DNA from: Caulobacter sp. RHG1
GTDB taxonomy: Bacteria > Pseudomonadota > Alphaproteobacteria > Caulobacterales > Caulobacteraceae
Assembly: GCF_013181195.1 (NCBI RefSeq)
Contig: NZ_SMZP01000003.1
Location: 639,954-703,953, forward strand
Length of the DNA stretch: 64,000 bases
Direction: 5' to 3'
The notes beneath the pieces are model-generated. The model did not search any database and was not told where the DNA came from. It saw only the letters and a program-made list of their open reading frames with translations. The stretch's first letter is position 1. Every line of letters begins with the position of its first letter. This document shows positions 17,372 through 23,845 of this stretch, piece by piece. The translations under genes were made by a program, and so were the position numbers.

Positions 17372-17989
17372 ATGTACAAGCTGCCGGACCTGCCCTACGC
17401 CTACGACGCTCTGGAGCCGACGATCTCCGCCAACACCCTGCGCTTCCACCACGACAAGCACCATGCCGCCTATGTCACGGCCCTGAATGGCCTGCTGGAC
17501 GGCGACGACAAGGGTTCGCTGGAAGCCGTCATCAAGGGCGCAGGTCCGGGCAAGGTGTTCAACAACGCCGCTCAGGCCTGGAACCATGCCTTCTTCTGGG
17601 ATGGCCTGTCGCCGACCAAGACCGCGCCGGGCGCGGATCTGGCCGCCGCCATCGAGTCGACCTTCGGCGGCGTCGACGCCCTGAAGGAAAAGTTCGTCGC
17701 CGAAGGCATCGGCCACTTCGGTTCGGGTTGGGTGTGGCTGGTCTCGGACGCCTCGGGCGCCCTGAAGATCATCTCGACCCACGACGCCGAGAGCCCGGTC
17801 ACCCAGGACCTGACGGCCCTGTTGGTCGCCGACGTCTGGGAGCACGCCTATTATCTGGACTACCAGAACCTGCGTAAGGGCTTCCTGGAAGCCGTGTTCG
17901 ACAACGTTCTGAACTGGACCCTAGCTGACAGCCAGTACGCCGCCGCCAAGTCGGGCCAGCAAGGCTGGGCCTATCCGGCGCCGGAATAG
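17372..17989 (+). CDS. sodB: Iron superoxide dismutase
   Basis: A 205-residue Fe/Mn-family superoxide dismutase. Metal ligands are recognisable: His in LRFHHDKHH, His in AWNHAFFW, Asp and His in DVWEHAYYLDYQN. The NNAAQAWNH segment, with Gln before the second ligand His, indicates the iron rather than manganese subclass. No signal peptide, so cytosolic. ATG 17372 is preceded by a good AAGGAG at 6-nt spacing, and the family's N-terminus (MYKLPDLPYAYDALEP) starts there; upstream in-frame codons are discarded. A perfect hairpin lies in the leader. Confidence 0.96.
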   Translation: MYKLPDLPYAYDALEPTISANTLRFHHDKHHAAYVTALNGLLDGDDKGSLEAVIKGAGPGKVFNNAAQAWNHAFFWDGLSPTKTAPGADLAAAIESTFGGVDALKEKFVAEGIGHFGSGWVWLVSDASGALKIISTHDAESPVTQDLTALLVADVWEHAYYLDYQNLRKGFLEAVFDNVLNWTLADSQYAAAKSGQQGWAYPAPE

Positions 17990-18001
17990 CTTCAGAATTC
18001 C

Positions 18002-18026
18002 GGAACGCCGGGGAGTCGGGCGCGTT
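18002..18026 (+). promoter_or_regulatory. Sigma-T (EcfG) promoter for DUF1328 gene
   Basis: GGAAC (18002-18006), 16 nt, CGTT (18023-18026): exact consensus, starting 13 nt after the sodB stop. Predicted transcription start near 18033. Confidence 0.8.
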
Positions 18027-18103
18027 GTTCTGGAGCGAGGCTGCTTAAGCTTCGATCCAGACAACGCCCCCGGTTCTCTTGCCGGGCCAAGCCGGAGAGT
18101 CCG

Positions 18104-18277
18104 ATGCTGAATTGGGCCGTTACTTTCCTGGTGATCGCTTTGATCGCCGCCCTGCTGGGCTTTACCAGTGTCGCGGGCACGGCGATCGGGATCGCCAAGA
18201 TCCTGTTCTATATCTTCCTGATCCTTTTCGTGGTGTCGCTGGTCAGCCATCTGTTCCGCGGACGCGGGGCGAGGTAG
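18104..18277 (+). CDS. DUF1328 (YtjA-like) small membrane protein
   Basis: A 57-residue protein with two membrane segments (about 4-24 and 28-48) and a short Arg-rich tail (RGRGAR). The start [20 protein letters not shown] and the Gly/Ala-rich turn [15 protein letters not shown] are diagnostic of DUF1328, a widespread stress-associated small membrane family of unknown function. GGAGAG precedes the ATG. Exact sigma-T promoter upstream and a strong terminator downstream make it a monocistronic stress gene. Confidence 0.92.
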   Translation: MLNWAVTFLVIALIAALLGFTSVAGTAIGIAKILFYIFLILFVVSLVSHLFRGRGAR

Positions 18278-18300
18278 CGACCTCATCAGGACGAGACTTG

Positions 18301-18329
18301 AACGGCGCGGCTTCGGCTGCGCCGTTTTC
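18301..18329 (+). terminator. Terminator of the DUF1328 gene
   Basis: AACGGCGC (18301-18308) pairs with GCGCCGTT (18319-18326), with a further T-rich run to about 18333. Overlaps the intergenic space before the convergent phosphoesterase gene. Confidence 0.75.
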
Positions 18330-18340
18330 GTTTGTGGGGA

Positions 18341-19129
18341 TCAGAGGCGGCGGTCGAAGGCCCAGGTGCGCCAGACGTCGAACTGGCCGCGTTCATAGGC
18401 CAGGGCTTTCACCCTTATGCATTCGGGCTCGATCTCGATGACATTGAAGCCCGGGGCTGCGCCGCGCTCGCGCACCGACAGGGTGCCCGAGCCCACCGCC
18501 TGGGTCTTGCCGTCGCCGAACGGGATGGCGGTGACGAACGGCAGGTGGATGTGGCCCGACAGGATGACGTCGGCGCCGGCCGCCACGAACCGGTTGGCCG
18601 CATCGACCCCGCCGTGGACCTTGGCGGTCATCGGCCCGCCCAGAATCTCCATCAGCGGATGATGGCAGACCACCACGCGCAGATCGCCGGCCGGGGCGGC
18701 CTCCAGCTCGCGCACCACACGGCGAATCTGGCCATGCGACACCGCGCCCTTCGACCAATTCCAGCGCACCTGAGCGATGCGAGCGCTGTTCAGTGAGGCC
18801 ACGGTGATCCCCGGCGCGCGCCAGGCCGCGCCGTCCTCGTCGCCGAACCTCTCCTTGAATCGGCCCCAGCCGCGGGTGAACCGCTCGAAGAGTTCGCCCG
18901 GGCCCACGAACGGGGTGTCGTGATTGCCTGGAACGACGATCATGGGGTCTGGCAGTCGCGATAGCCACTCGGCGGCGGCTTCGAACTCGGCCGCCTTGCC
19001 GTCCAGGGTCAGATCGCCGGCAGCCACCACCAGATCCGGCTGGGCCTCAACGATCCACGCAGCCGCCGCCTCGACCGCTTCGCGGTTCTCGCCGCCGAAG
19101 TGGATGTCGGAGACCTGAACCAGCTTCAT
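18341..19129 (-). CDS. Metallophosphoesterase (calcineurin-like)
   Basis: A 262-residue binuclear-metal phosphoesterase: SDIHFGG (metal Asp and His), GDLTLDG, GNHDTP, CHHP and GHIHLPF are all in place. It resembles cyclic-nucleotide phosphodiesterase and UDP-diacylglucosamine hydrolase-like enzymes, but the substrate is not fixed. The start at 19129 (MKLVQVSDIHF) is chosen because the family begins there and because the ATG overlaps the lipid kinase stop (ATGA); upstream codons run inside that gene. Cotranscription with the lipid kinase, under a sigma-T promoter, suggests phospholipid or phosphate-ester turnover in stress. Confidence 0.88.
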   Translation of the reverse strand: MKLVQVSDIHFGGENREAVEAAAAWIVEAQPDLVVAAGDLTLDGKAAEFEAAAEWLSRLPDPMIVVPGNHDTPFVGPGELFERFTRGWGRFKERFGDEDGAAWRAPGITVASLNSARIAQVRWNWSKGAVSHGQIRRVVRELEAAPAGDLRVVVCHHPLMEILGGPMTAKVHGGVDAANRFVAAGADVILSGHIHLPFVTAIPFGDGKTQAVGSGTLSVRERGAAPGFNVIEIEPECIRVKALAYERGQFDVWRTWAFDRRL

Positions 19130-20007
19130 GCGGTCGTAACCGAGGCGGCCGTGGGCAGTTCCGGTGGAACCAGGGCGCGGAAGGCCTTGGGGCGAAAGCG
19201 GATGGAGACTTCGGGCTCGAACCGCGCCGGCTCGCCGTCCAGGATCGCGGGGATGCGTCCGCCGGCCCAGACCCGGCCGGTTCGGCACAGGCCGGCATTC
19301 ACCGACGGATCCTCACGCCACTGGCCGCGCGCGGCGTTGAACCCCAACCTGAAGACGTCCAGAGCGCTGGACGGATCGAGGGCTGCGGCTTCCAGCGCCC
19401 GCTCGTCTGCGTCCAGGGCGGTGGAGACCAAGGGGCACATCAGGGTCAGGGCCTCGGCCTTGATCTTGTCGCGGCCATCCAGTTCGAAGCGCAGCCGACC
19501 GGAGAAGGCGCGGCGGAAGGCGCGATGGGCGCGGGCCACGGCGATGTCGAAGCGGCCTTCGCGGGCGGCCTCGCGGGCGGTGGCCCACAGGGCGGGACTG
19601 CCCAGGATCGCGGCGACGAAGAACAGCCGTCCGCCGACCTCGCCGCCGGAGATGTCGCGGGCCTCGCCTTCTTCCAGGCACGCGCGCATGGCCGTCTGCC
19701 AGTCGCGTTCGCCGTAGAGGGCGCGGGGCAGCATGTTCATGGTCCCGCCGGGCAGGGGCGCGATCAACGGTCCGCTGGGGCCGGCCATCTCGGCGGCCGC
19801 CCGGGCGGTGCCGTCGCCGGCCAGCACCAGGACGGCGTCCGGCGCGGCGTCGATCGCCTCACGCAAGCAGTCGACCAGCTCGCCCGGCTGGGGCGCGTGG
19901 ACGACGCCCTTGACGCCATGCTCGGCCAACAGCTGCTCGGCGACCTGCGGCGCGTCTGGCCCGACCGAACCCGAAGCGGTGTTCACGACGACATCGATGC
20001 GTTTCAT
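19126..20007 (-). CDS. Diacylglycerol kinase-family lipid kinase (YegS/BmrU-like)
   Basis: A 293-residue DAGK-catalytic protein. The nucleotide-binding region has VVNTASGSVG (variant of the NP-SG motif), LAGDGTARAAAE (the GGDGT equivalent reads AGDGT) and PLPGGTMNMLPRAL (variant of PLGTGNDFAR). It probably phosphorylates a membrane lipid using ATP. The start ATG at 20007 (MKRIDVVVNT) is taken since the preceding in-frame region is unrelated and holds a sigma-T promoter. The first Gly of GGDGT is Ala. It is divergently paired with the glycine-zipper lipoprotein gene. Confidence 0.88.
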   Translation of the reverse strand: MKRIDVVVNTASGSVGPDAPQVAEQLLAEHGVKGVVHAPQPGELVDCLREAIDAAPDAVLVLAGDGTARAAAEMAGPSGPLIAPLPGGTMNMLPRALYGERDWQTAMRACLEEGEARDISGGEVGGRLFFVAAILGSPALWATAREAAREGRFDIAVARAHRAFRRAFSGRLRFELDGRDKIKAEALTLMCPLVSTALDADERALEAAALDPSSALDVFRLGFNAARGQWREDPSVNAGLCRTGRVWAGGRIPAILDGEPARFEPEVSIRFRPKAFRALVPPELPTAASVTTA

Positions 20008-20037
20008 GGACGCCCCTGACTTACGACCCGCCCACCC

Positions 20038-20063
20038 AACGGTCCAAGCTGCGCCATGGTTCC
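20038..20063 (-). promoter_or_regulatory. Sigma-T (EcfG) promoter for lipid kinase-phosphoesterase operon
   Basis: Minus strand: GGAAC (20063-20059), 17 nt, CGTT (20041-20038). Predicted start about 20031, leaving a leader of about 25 nt. Confidence 0.78.
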
Positions 20064-20089
20064 GCTTTCGGACGCCGCCGTGGGTCAGC

Positions 20090-20114
20090 GGAACCGTCCG
20101 CGCCAACGACCGTT
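20090..20114 (+). promoter_or_regulatory. Sigma-T (EcfG) promoter for glycine-zipper lipoprotein
   Basis: GGAAC (20090-20094), 16 nt, CGTT (20111-20114), exact consensus. Forms a divergent pair with the promoter at 20038-20063. Confidence 0.8.
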
Positions 20115-20150
20115 TGCTGAGCAGGAACCAGCTCGGAGCGGAGAGCCACC

Positions 20151-20495
20151 ATGATGAAGACCGTAATCGCCCTGATGGGCGTGGGCGTGCTCGCCAGCGC
20201 GTGCACCTCGACCGGCAACACTGAACGCAACGCCGCCGGCGGCGCCGCTCTGGGCGCGCTGGCAGGCGCCGTGATCGGCAACAATGTCGGCAGCGGCAGC
20301 GCCAGCACGGGCGCCGCTATCGGGGCGGCCATCGGCGGCACCGCCGGCGCCATCAAGGGCTGTCGCGAAGACGGCGGCTGCGGCGCCAACTCGGCCAACC
20401 GTCGCCAGTATTACGACGAGCGCGCCGGTCGCTACTATTATTACGACTCGCGTGCAGGTCGGTACTATTGGGAAGACGGTGCTCCGCGCTACTAA
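20151..20495 (+). CDS. Glycine-zipper lipoprotein
   Basis: A 114-residue outer-membrane-type lipoprotein. Lipobox ASAC (Cys about 17), then a Gly/Ala-rich zipper segment (about 28-66; repeated GAALGALAG and GAAIGAAIG) of the glycine-zipper/YMGG type, and a Tyr-rich C-terminus with an imperfect repeat (ERAGRYYYYDSRAGRYYWED). Starts MM at 20151 with GGAG upstream. Exact sigma-T promoter upstream and strong terminator downstream. Role is unknown; the family includes osmotically induced lipoproteins. Confidence 0.87.
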   Translation: MMKTVIALMGVGVLASACTSTGNTERNAAGGAALGALAGAVIGNNVGSGSASTGAAIGAAIGGTAGAIKGCREDGGCGANSANRRQYYDERAGRYYYYDSRAGRYYWEDGAPRY

Positions 20496-20522
20496 GGTAG
20501 AGCAAGGCGACGACGCCCATCG

Positions 20523-20553
20523 AAAGGCGATCGGCTAGGCCGGTCGCCTTTTG
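20523..20553 (+). terminator. Terminator after glycine-zipper gene
   Basis: AAAGGCGATCGG (20523-20534) pairs with CCGGTCGCCTTT (20540-20551, one G-T pair) followed by T. Confidence 0.8.
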
Positions 20554-20574
20554 CATGTTCGGGAGGCTGGAGGG

Positions 20575-21057
20575 ATGGCGATGAAGACGAAGATGATCGT
20601 TGGCGTGGTTCAGGTTGCGACGCTAGGCGGTGTGGTGTTGGCCCTCGCAGGCTGCGCCAGCTCGCAGGGACCGTGGCGCACCTTGCGCAAGCCGGTGGCG
20701 GCTGCTGCGCCCAACTGCGTGGCGTTCAAGTCGTCGATCTATTTCGAGCAGGACAGCGCGTCGCTGACGCCGGAAGCGATCCAGGTTCTGGAGAACGCCC
20801 GCGACCAGTCGCGCGGCTGTGCGGTCAAGTCGGTGCGCGTGGTGGGTCTGGCCGATGCGGTCGGGACGTCCGCCGCCAATCTGGCCCTGTCCAAGCGCCG
20901 CGCTGACACCGTGTCCTCGAGCCTGGCGCGCCACGGCTTCAGCAAGGTGGATTTCGACAAGGAAGCCTTTGGCGACGCCGGCGCCGTGGCCGCCTCGGGC
21001 GCCGCCGCCCCGCTGCGTCGTCGGACCGACATCCTGTTCGATCTCGAGGCCAAGTAG
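20575..21057 (+). CDS. OmpA-domain lipoprotein
   Basis: About 160 residues: signal peptide and lipobox LAGC (Cys about 24), a short linker, then an OmpA C-terminal (peptidoglycan-binding) domain from about 42 to the end. SSIYFEQDSASLTPEAIQVL is the beta1-helix1 region; NLALSKRRADTVSSSLARHG is the conserved NLxLSxxRA helix; it ends RRRTDILFDLE. It probably tethers the outer membrane to the cell wall. ATG 20575 and ATG 20581 are both possible; GGAGG-type sequence at 20561-20574 serves either. The first terminator found downstream is at 21196, so its mRNA would carry a 3' tail antisense to the small RNA below. Confidence 0.87.
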   Translation: MAMKTKMIVGVVQVATLGGVVLALAGCASSQGPWRTLRKPVAAAAPNCVAFKSSIYFEQDSASLTPEAIQVLENARDQSRGCAVKSVRVVGLADAVGTSAANLALSKRRADTVSSSLARHGFSKVDFDKEAFGDAGAVAASGAAAPLRRRTDILFDLEAK

Positions 21058-21065
21058 GATCCACG

Positions 21066-21183
21066 AAGAAAGGCGGGCCGGGTAACCGGTCCGCCAAAAG
21101 TTCGCATCAACAAAGGGGGGTGCGAAGGCGGCAGGCTGACTATCGCCAGCCTCAAGTCGGGGGGGCGTCGCCGCCTTCACGAA
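21066..21183 (-). ncRNA. gsrN: Structured small RNA, GsrN-like
   Basis: Minus-strand RNA of about 117 nt predicted from three lines of sequence evidence. (1) An exact sigma-T promoter at 21214-21190. (2) Two stem-loops with exposed C-tracts: AAGGCGGC/GCCGCCTT closing a seven-C tract and an inner AGGCTG/CAGCCT hairpin (complement of 21125-21177), then TTCGCA/TGCGAA with a six-C loop (21101-21126). (3) A terminator hairpin GGCGGACCGG-TTAC-CCGGCCCGCC (complement of 21072-21095) followed by TTTCTTC. Caulobacter GsrN is a sigma-T-driven RNA that pairs through C-rich loops with G-rich mRNA leaders such as katG; the match in regulation, size and architecture is why I assign it. Identity is from memory of the family, not alignment; ends are approximate. 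Confidence 0.72.
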
Positions 21184-21189
21184 GAGGAA

Positions 21190-21214
21190 AACGAGATCGC
21201 GCCCAGGTGGTTCC
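21190..21214 (-). promoter_or_regulatory. Sigma-T (EcfG) promoter of the GsrN-like RNA
   Basis: Minus strand: GGAAC (21214-21210), 16 nt, CGTT (21193-21190). It lies partly inside the plus-strand terminator of the ompA-like gene. Confidence 0.75.
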
Positions 21215-21234
21215 CGCCGGGCGCGATTTTTTTT
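21196..21234 (+). terminator. Strong rho-independent terminator, T8
   Basis: ATCGCGCCC (21196-21204) pairs with GGGCGCGAT (21219-21227), then eight T residues (21227-21234). It ends plus-strand transcripts coming from the ompA-like gene, after they have crossed the small RNA on the opposite strand. Confidence 0.88.
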
Positions 21235-21260
21235 GACGCGAGTTCGAAGCGCGGAAAACG

Positions 21261-21285
21261 GGAACGGCGGGACAGGCGGAACGTT
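21261..21285 (+). promoter_or_regulatory. Sigma-T (EcfG) promoter for two small membrane-protein genes
   Basis: GGAAC (21261-21265), 16 nt, CGTT (21282-21285). Predicted start about 21293. Confidence 0.78.
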
Positions 21286-21331
21286 GGAAACTGCAGGCGA
21301 CACGTGGTTGCCGGGGCAGGGGAGAGACGTC

Positions 21332-21529
21332 GTGATCCGGACTTATCAGGCCGAGCATGGCGGAATGGTTTTCGAAAAGGCGCTGTCACGGCGTCAAAAA
21401 AAGATGCGCACGCGGATCATGGCCTTGGCCGTGATCGCCACGATCGCAGCGTCGGCCGGCATGGTGCAGGCGATGCACGATCGGTCCGCCTTCGAGCGGG
21501 CGTACGCGTCCAACACCTGGGTTCCGTAG
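21332..21529 (+). CDS. Small single-span membrane protein, unknown
   Basis: A 65-residue protein from GTG 21332 (GGAGAG at 21321-21326); ATG 21365 is an alternative giving about 54 residues. A basic stretch (SRRQKKMRTR) precedes one hydrophobic segment (about 30-46, ALAVIATIAASAGMV), then a polar tail. I do not recognise a family. It sits 39 nt after the predicted sigma-T transcription start and 13 nt before another small membrane protein, so it is a stress-operon member. Base composition and codon use match the surroundings. Confidence 0.68.
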   Translation: MIRTYQAEHGGMVFEKALSRRQKKMRTRIMALAVIATIAASAGMVQAMHDRSAFERAYASNTWVP

Positions 21530-21542
21530 GAGGTAGGACATC

Positions 21543-21815
21543 ATGCCCGCCGACATTCATCATCCGCAGACCGCCGCCCAGAGCCGCGGTCCTCGTGTCA
21601 ACGCCACCCGGGCCCGTCAGGGCCGGTGGGGCAAACAGATCTTCTGGGTCCTGATCGTCTCGACCGTGCTGGCCGCGATCGCCTTGTTTGGCGCCTGGAG
21701 CTTCCGAGCCAATGATCTGGCCGCAGTCGAGGTCAACAACGGCCCGGCGACGTCCGCCGAGGTTCAGGCCTATGACACGCCGCAACAGCCGGCGCGCCAG
21801 ACACCCGCAAACTAG
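21543..21815 (+). CDS. Small single-span membrane protein, unknown
   Basis: A 90-residue protein. A basic, Pro/Gln/Arg-rich cytoplasmic N-terminus (about 1-30) is followed by one membrane segment (about 32-52; IFWVLIVSTVLAAIALFGA) and a polar C-terminus of about 38 residues that would face the periplasm. An excellent AGGAGG (21528-21533) precedes the ATG, overlapping the previous stop, so the two genes are cotranscribed. No family recognised. A terminator follows at once. Confidence 0.78.
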   Translation: MPADIHHPQTAAQSRGPRVNATRARQGRWGKQIFWVLIVSTVLAAIALFGAWSFRANDLAAVEVNNGPATSAEVQAYDTPQQPARQTPAN

Positions 21816-21836
21816 CGGCGATCGTTTCGACTATCG

Positions 21837-21867
21837 AAGGGCGGTCTCCTCGCGGGGGCCGCCCTTT
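21837..21867 (+). terminator. Terminator of the small membrane-protein operon
   Basis: AAGGGCGG (21837-21844) pairs with CCGCCCTT (21859-21866), followed by a short T stretch. Confidence 0.75.
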
Positions 21868-21930
21868 CGCATGCGCTAAGCGCCGCCTTCGCCACGATGC
21901 GGATCGGCGGCGAGACGGTGATGGCGCAAA

Positions 21931-21960
21931 GCAAAACGGCCCCCCTTTCGGGAGGCCGTT
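21931..21960 (-). terminator. Terminator of phyR
   Basis: On the minus strand AACGGCC (21960-21954) pairs with GGCCGTT (21941-21935) with a GAAA-type loop, then TTTT. Confidence 0.75.
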
Positions 21961-22010
21961 CGCTATTCAGGCGATCTCGTTCGGGAAGTAAGATCTGGCG
22001 GAAGCCGAGA

Positions 22011-22814
22011 TCAGGCCGCCTTGGTGGTGGACTTGCGCGGATGGAAGAACAGCGCCTGACCGATCGCCGCCTTCACCGTTTCCGGCTGGAAGGGCTTGGT
22101 GATCAGGAAGGTCGGCTCGGGGCGCTCGCCGGTCAGCAGGCGCTCGGGGAAGGCGGTGATGAAGATCACCGGCACGTCCATCCGACCCAGGATGTCCTTG
22201 ACCGCGTCGATGCCCGACGAGCCGTCGGCCAGCTGGATGTCGGCCAGGACCAAGCCCGGCGTGCGGCGGGCGACGGCCTCGACGGCTTCGCTGCGCGTGG
22301 CGGCGATGTCGATGACGTCATGACCCAGTTCCTTGACCAGGGCCTCGATGTCGGCGGCGATGACCGGCTCGTCCTCGATGATCAGGACTTCGGTGGCCAG
22401 TTCGGCGTCGATCTCGGCCTGGGCGTCGGCGATCAGGCGTTCCACCTCGCCGAAGTCGCAGTCCAGGATCTGGGCGGCTTCCGACGGGGTGAAGCCCTCG
22501 AGCGCGGTCAGCAGGAAGGCCTGACGCGAGCGAGGAGCGATGCGCAGCAGACGCTGGGCGGCGTCGTCACCGGCCGTGGCGGTGTCTTCGCGGCGCGCCT
22601 CGAGCTGAGCGCCCGAACTGAGCCAGATGGCGTGGAACACGCGGTACAGCGCCACGCGCGGCGACAGTTCGCCGTCCAGAGCGCGCTCGCCAGCCGCGAG
22701 GGCTTCCAGGGCCACGCGGACATAGTGGTCGCCGGTCGTCTGATCGCCGGTCAGGGCGCGAGCGTAGCGGCGGATATAAGGAAGATGCGGCGCTAGCCGA
22801 GCTAGAAGACTCAT
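22011..22814 (-). CDS. phyR: PhyR, sigma-factor-mimic response regulator (anti-anti-sigma factor)
   Basis: A 267-residue protein. Residues 1 to about 130 are a sigma-like domain (sigma2/sigma4 of ECF type; IAPRSRQAFLLTALEGFTPSEAAQILD), and about 140-260 a receiver domain with EDEP acidic pair, phospho-Asp in LADIQLADG and Lys in LITKPF. When phosphorylated it binds the anti-sigma factor NepR and frees SigT. ATG 22814 is chosen over codons upstream: GGGAGGGG precedes it and the family begins MSLLARLAPHLPYIRR. It is divergent from nepR-sigT-phyK with its own exact sigma-T promoter, giving positive feedback. Confidence 0.96.
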   Translation of the reverse strand: MSLLARLAPHLPYIRRYARALTGDQTTGDHYVRVALEALAAGERALDGELSPRVALYRVFHAIWLSSGAQLEARREDTATAGDDAAQRLLRIAPRSRQAFLLTALEGFTPSEAAQILDCDFGEVERLIADAQAEIDAELATEVLIIEDEPVIAADIEALVKELGHDVIDIAATRSEAVEAVARRTPGLVLADIQLADGSSGIDAVKDILGRMDVPVIFITAFPERLLTGERPEPTFLITKPFQPETVKAAIGQALFFHPRKSTTKAA

Positions 22815-22888
22815 GACCCCTCCCGATGCGGTGTCTTTGGAAACATACAAACGAACGGCGAAGCTGGGCCGTTCCGTCGAACGTCGAT

Positions 22889-22914
22889 AACGTGCCCTAC
22901 CGGATACCGGTTCC
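22889..22914 (-). promoter_or_regulatory. Sigma-T (EcfG) promoter of phyR
   Basis: Minus strand: GGAAC (22914-22910), 17 nt, CGTT (22892-22889). About 68 nt of leader before the phyR ATG. Confidence 0.85.
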
Positions 22915-22953
22915 GTCGGTCGCCGTTTTTTGACATCTTATGCTCAAGCTTAT

Positions 22954-22978
22954 GGAACCCGGTACGGAAATCCACGTT
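22954..22978 (+). promoter_or_regulatory. Sigma-T (EcfG) promoter of nepR-sigT-phyK
   Basis: GGAAC (22954-22958), 16 nt, CGTT (22975-22978). Divergent partner of the phyR promoter. It excludes any nepR start codon before about 22985. Confidence 0.88.
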
Positions 22979-23015
22979 GTCGTCTGGCGAAGATACATTC
23001 GGCCAAAGGGGGCGG

Positions 23016-23234
23016 ATGCCGATGCAAATGCATTTCGGTGTCGAGGACATGATCGAACACGTACCCATGGAAGACAAACGCAAGAGCGCCGCGGCGCTGG
23101 ATGAAGCCCGCCTGCGCCAGCAGGCCATCGGCGTGAAGCTGCGCCAGATGTTCGATGAGGTCGTCAACGAGCCGGTGCCGGACGAATTCCTCGATATTCT
23201 GCGCAAGGCAGAGCCTCCGGCAGGAGGTCGCTGA
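23016..23234 (+). CDS. nepR: NepR anti-sigma factor
   Basis: A protein of about 72 residues from ATG 23016 (ATGs at 23022, 23049 and 23067 are alternatives; AAGGGGG at 23006-23012 favours 23016 or 23022). The conserved NepR core IGVKLRQMFDEVVNEPVPDEFLDIL forms the two helices that grip SigT or PhyR. In the resting cell it sequesters SigT; phospho-PhyR removes it. The sigma-T -10 element at 22975-22978 rules out the longer frame beginning at 22977. First gene of nepR-sigT-phyK; the sigT start follows 2 nt after its stop. Confidence 0.92.
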   Translation: MPMQMHFGVEDMIEHVPMEDKRKSAAALDEARLRQQAIGVKLRQMFDEVVNEPVPDEFLDILRKAEPPAGGR

Positions 23235-23236
23235 GC

Positions 23237-23845
23237 ATGGAAGAAGAGAAACAAGTTGGGCGCTCCGCGCCCGACCCCGTGCGCGATCCCGTGTTCAAGC
23301 GCGAGCTGGTCACGCTGATTCCGCATCTGCGCGCCTTCGCCCGCACCCTGACCGGTGACGCCACCGCAGCCGATGATCTGGCGCAGGACGCCATGATGAA
23401 GGCCTGGGACGCGCGCGCCAGCTTCCAGCTGGGGACCAACATGAAGGCCTGGACCTTCATGATCCTGCGCAACCAGTTCTATTCGGAGAAGCGTCGCAGC
23501 TGGCGTCAGAGCCAGCTGGACCAGGAAGCCGCCGAGCGGACCCTGGTCGCCGTCGACGATCCCGAAGCGCCCGTCGCCCTGGACGAGCTGCGGCTTGGCC
23601 TGGCCATGCTGCCGGCCGAGCAGCGTGAAGCGCTGATCCTGGTCGGCGCAGGCGGTTTCGCCTACGAGGAAGCAGCCGACATCTGCGGCTGCGCCGTCGG
23701 GACGGTGAAGAGCCGGGTCAGCCGGGCGCGCCGTGCTCTGCAGGCCATCCTCGAAGCGGGCAATTACGACCGTGACGGGGGCGCCGCCGGCGACGCTATG
23801 CGAGCGATCCTGGCCGACGCGGAGCGGTTGAGCTCCCTACGGTGA
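23237..23845 (+). CDS. sigT: SigT, EcfG-type ECF sigma factor of the general stress response
   Basis: A 202-residue ECF sigma factor. Region 2 (about 25-95: LRAFARTLTGDATAADDLAQDAMMKAW, then MKAWTFMILRNQFYSEKRR) and region 4 (about 118-175: MLPAEQREALILVGAGGFAYEEAADICGCAVGTVKSRVSRARRAL) are complete (given as landmarks). It directs RNA polymerase to GGAAC-16/17-CGTT promoters, of which ten are found in this window. AGGAGG precedes the ATG. The C-terminal tail after region 4 is typical of EcfG. Its stop overlaps the phyK GTG by 4 nt. Confidence 0.96.
   Translation: MEEEKQVGRSAPDPVRDPVFKRELVTLIPHLRAFARTLTGDATAADDLAQDAMMKAWDARASFQLGTNMKAWTFMILRNQFYSEKRRSWRQSQLDQEAAERTLVAVDDPEAPVALDELRLGLAMLPAEQREALILVGAGGFAYEEAADICGCAVGTVKSRVSRARRALQAILEAGNYDRDGGAAGDAMRAILADAERLSSLR

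Noticed and set aside
21066..21234. Small RNA on the plus strand ending at the T8 terminator
   Set aside because: No plus-strand promoter seen at its start, and the minus strand has an exact sigma-T promoter, C-rich loops and its own terminator.
22854..22875. Second phyR promoter candidate (AACG ... GTTCC)
   Set aside because: Spacer is only 13 nt; EcfG promoters need 16-17.
22977..23015. Longer nepR start at TTG 22977
   Set aside because: Falls inside the -10 element of the sigma-T promoter, so it cannot be in the mRNA.
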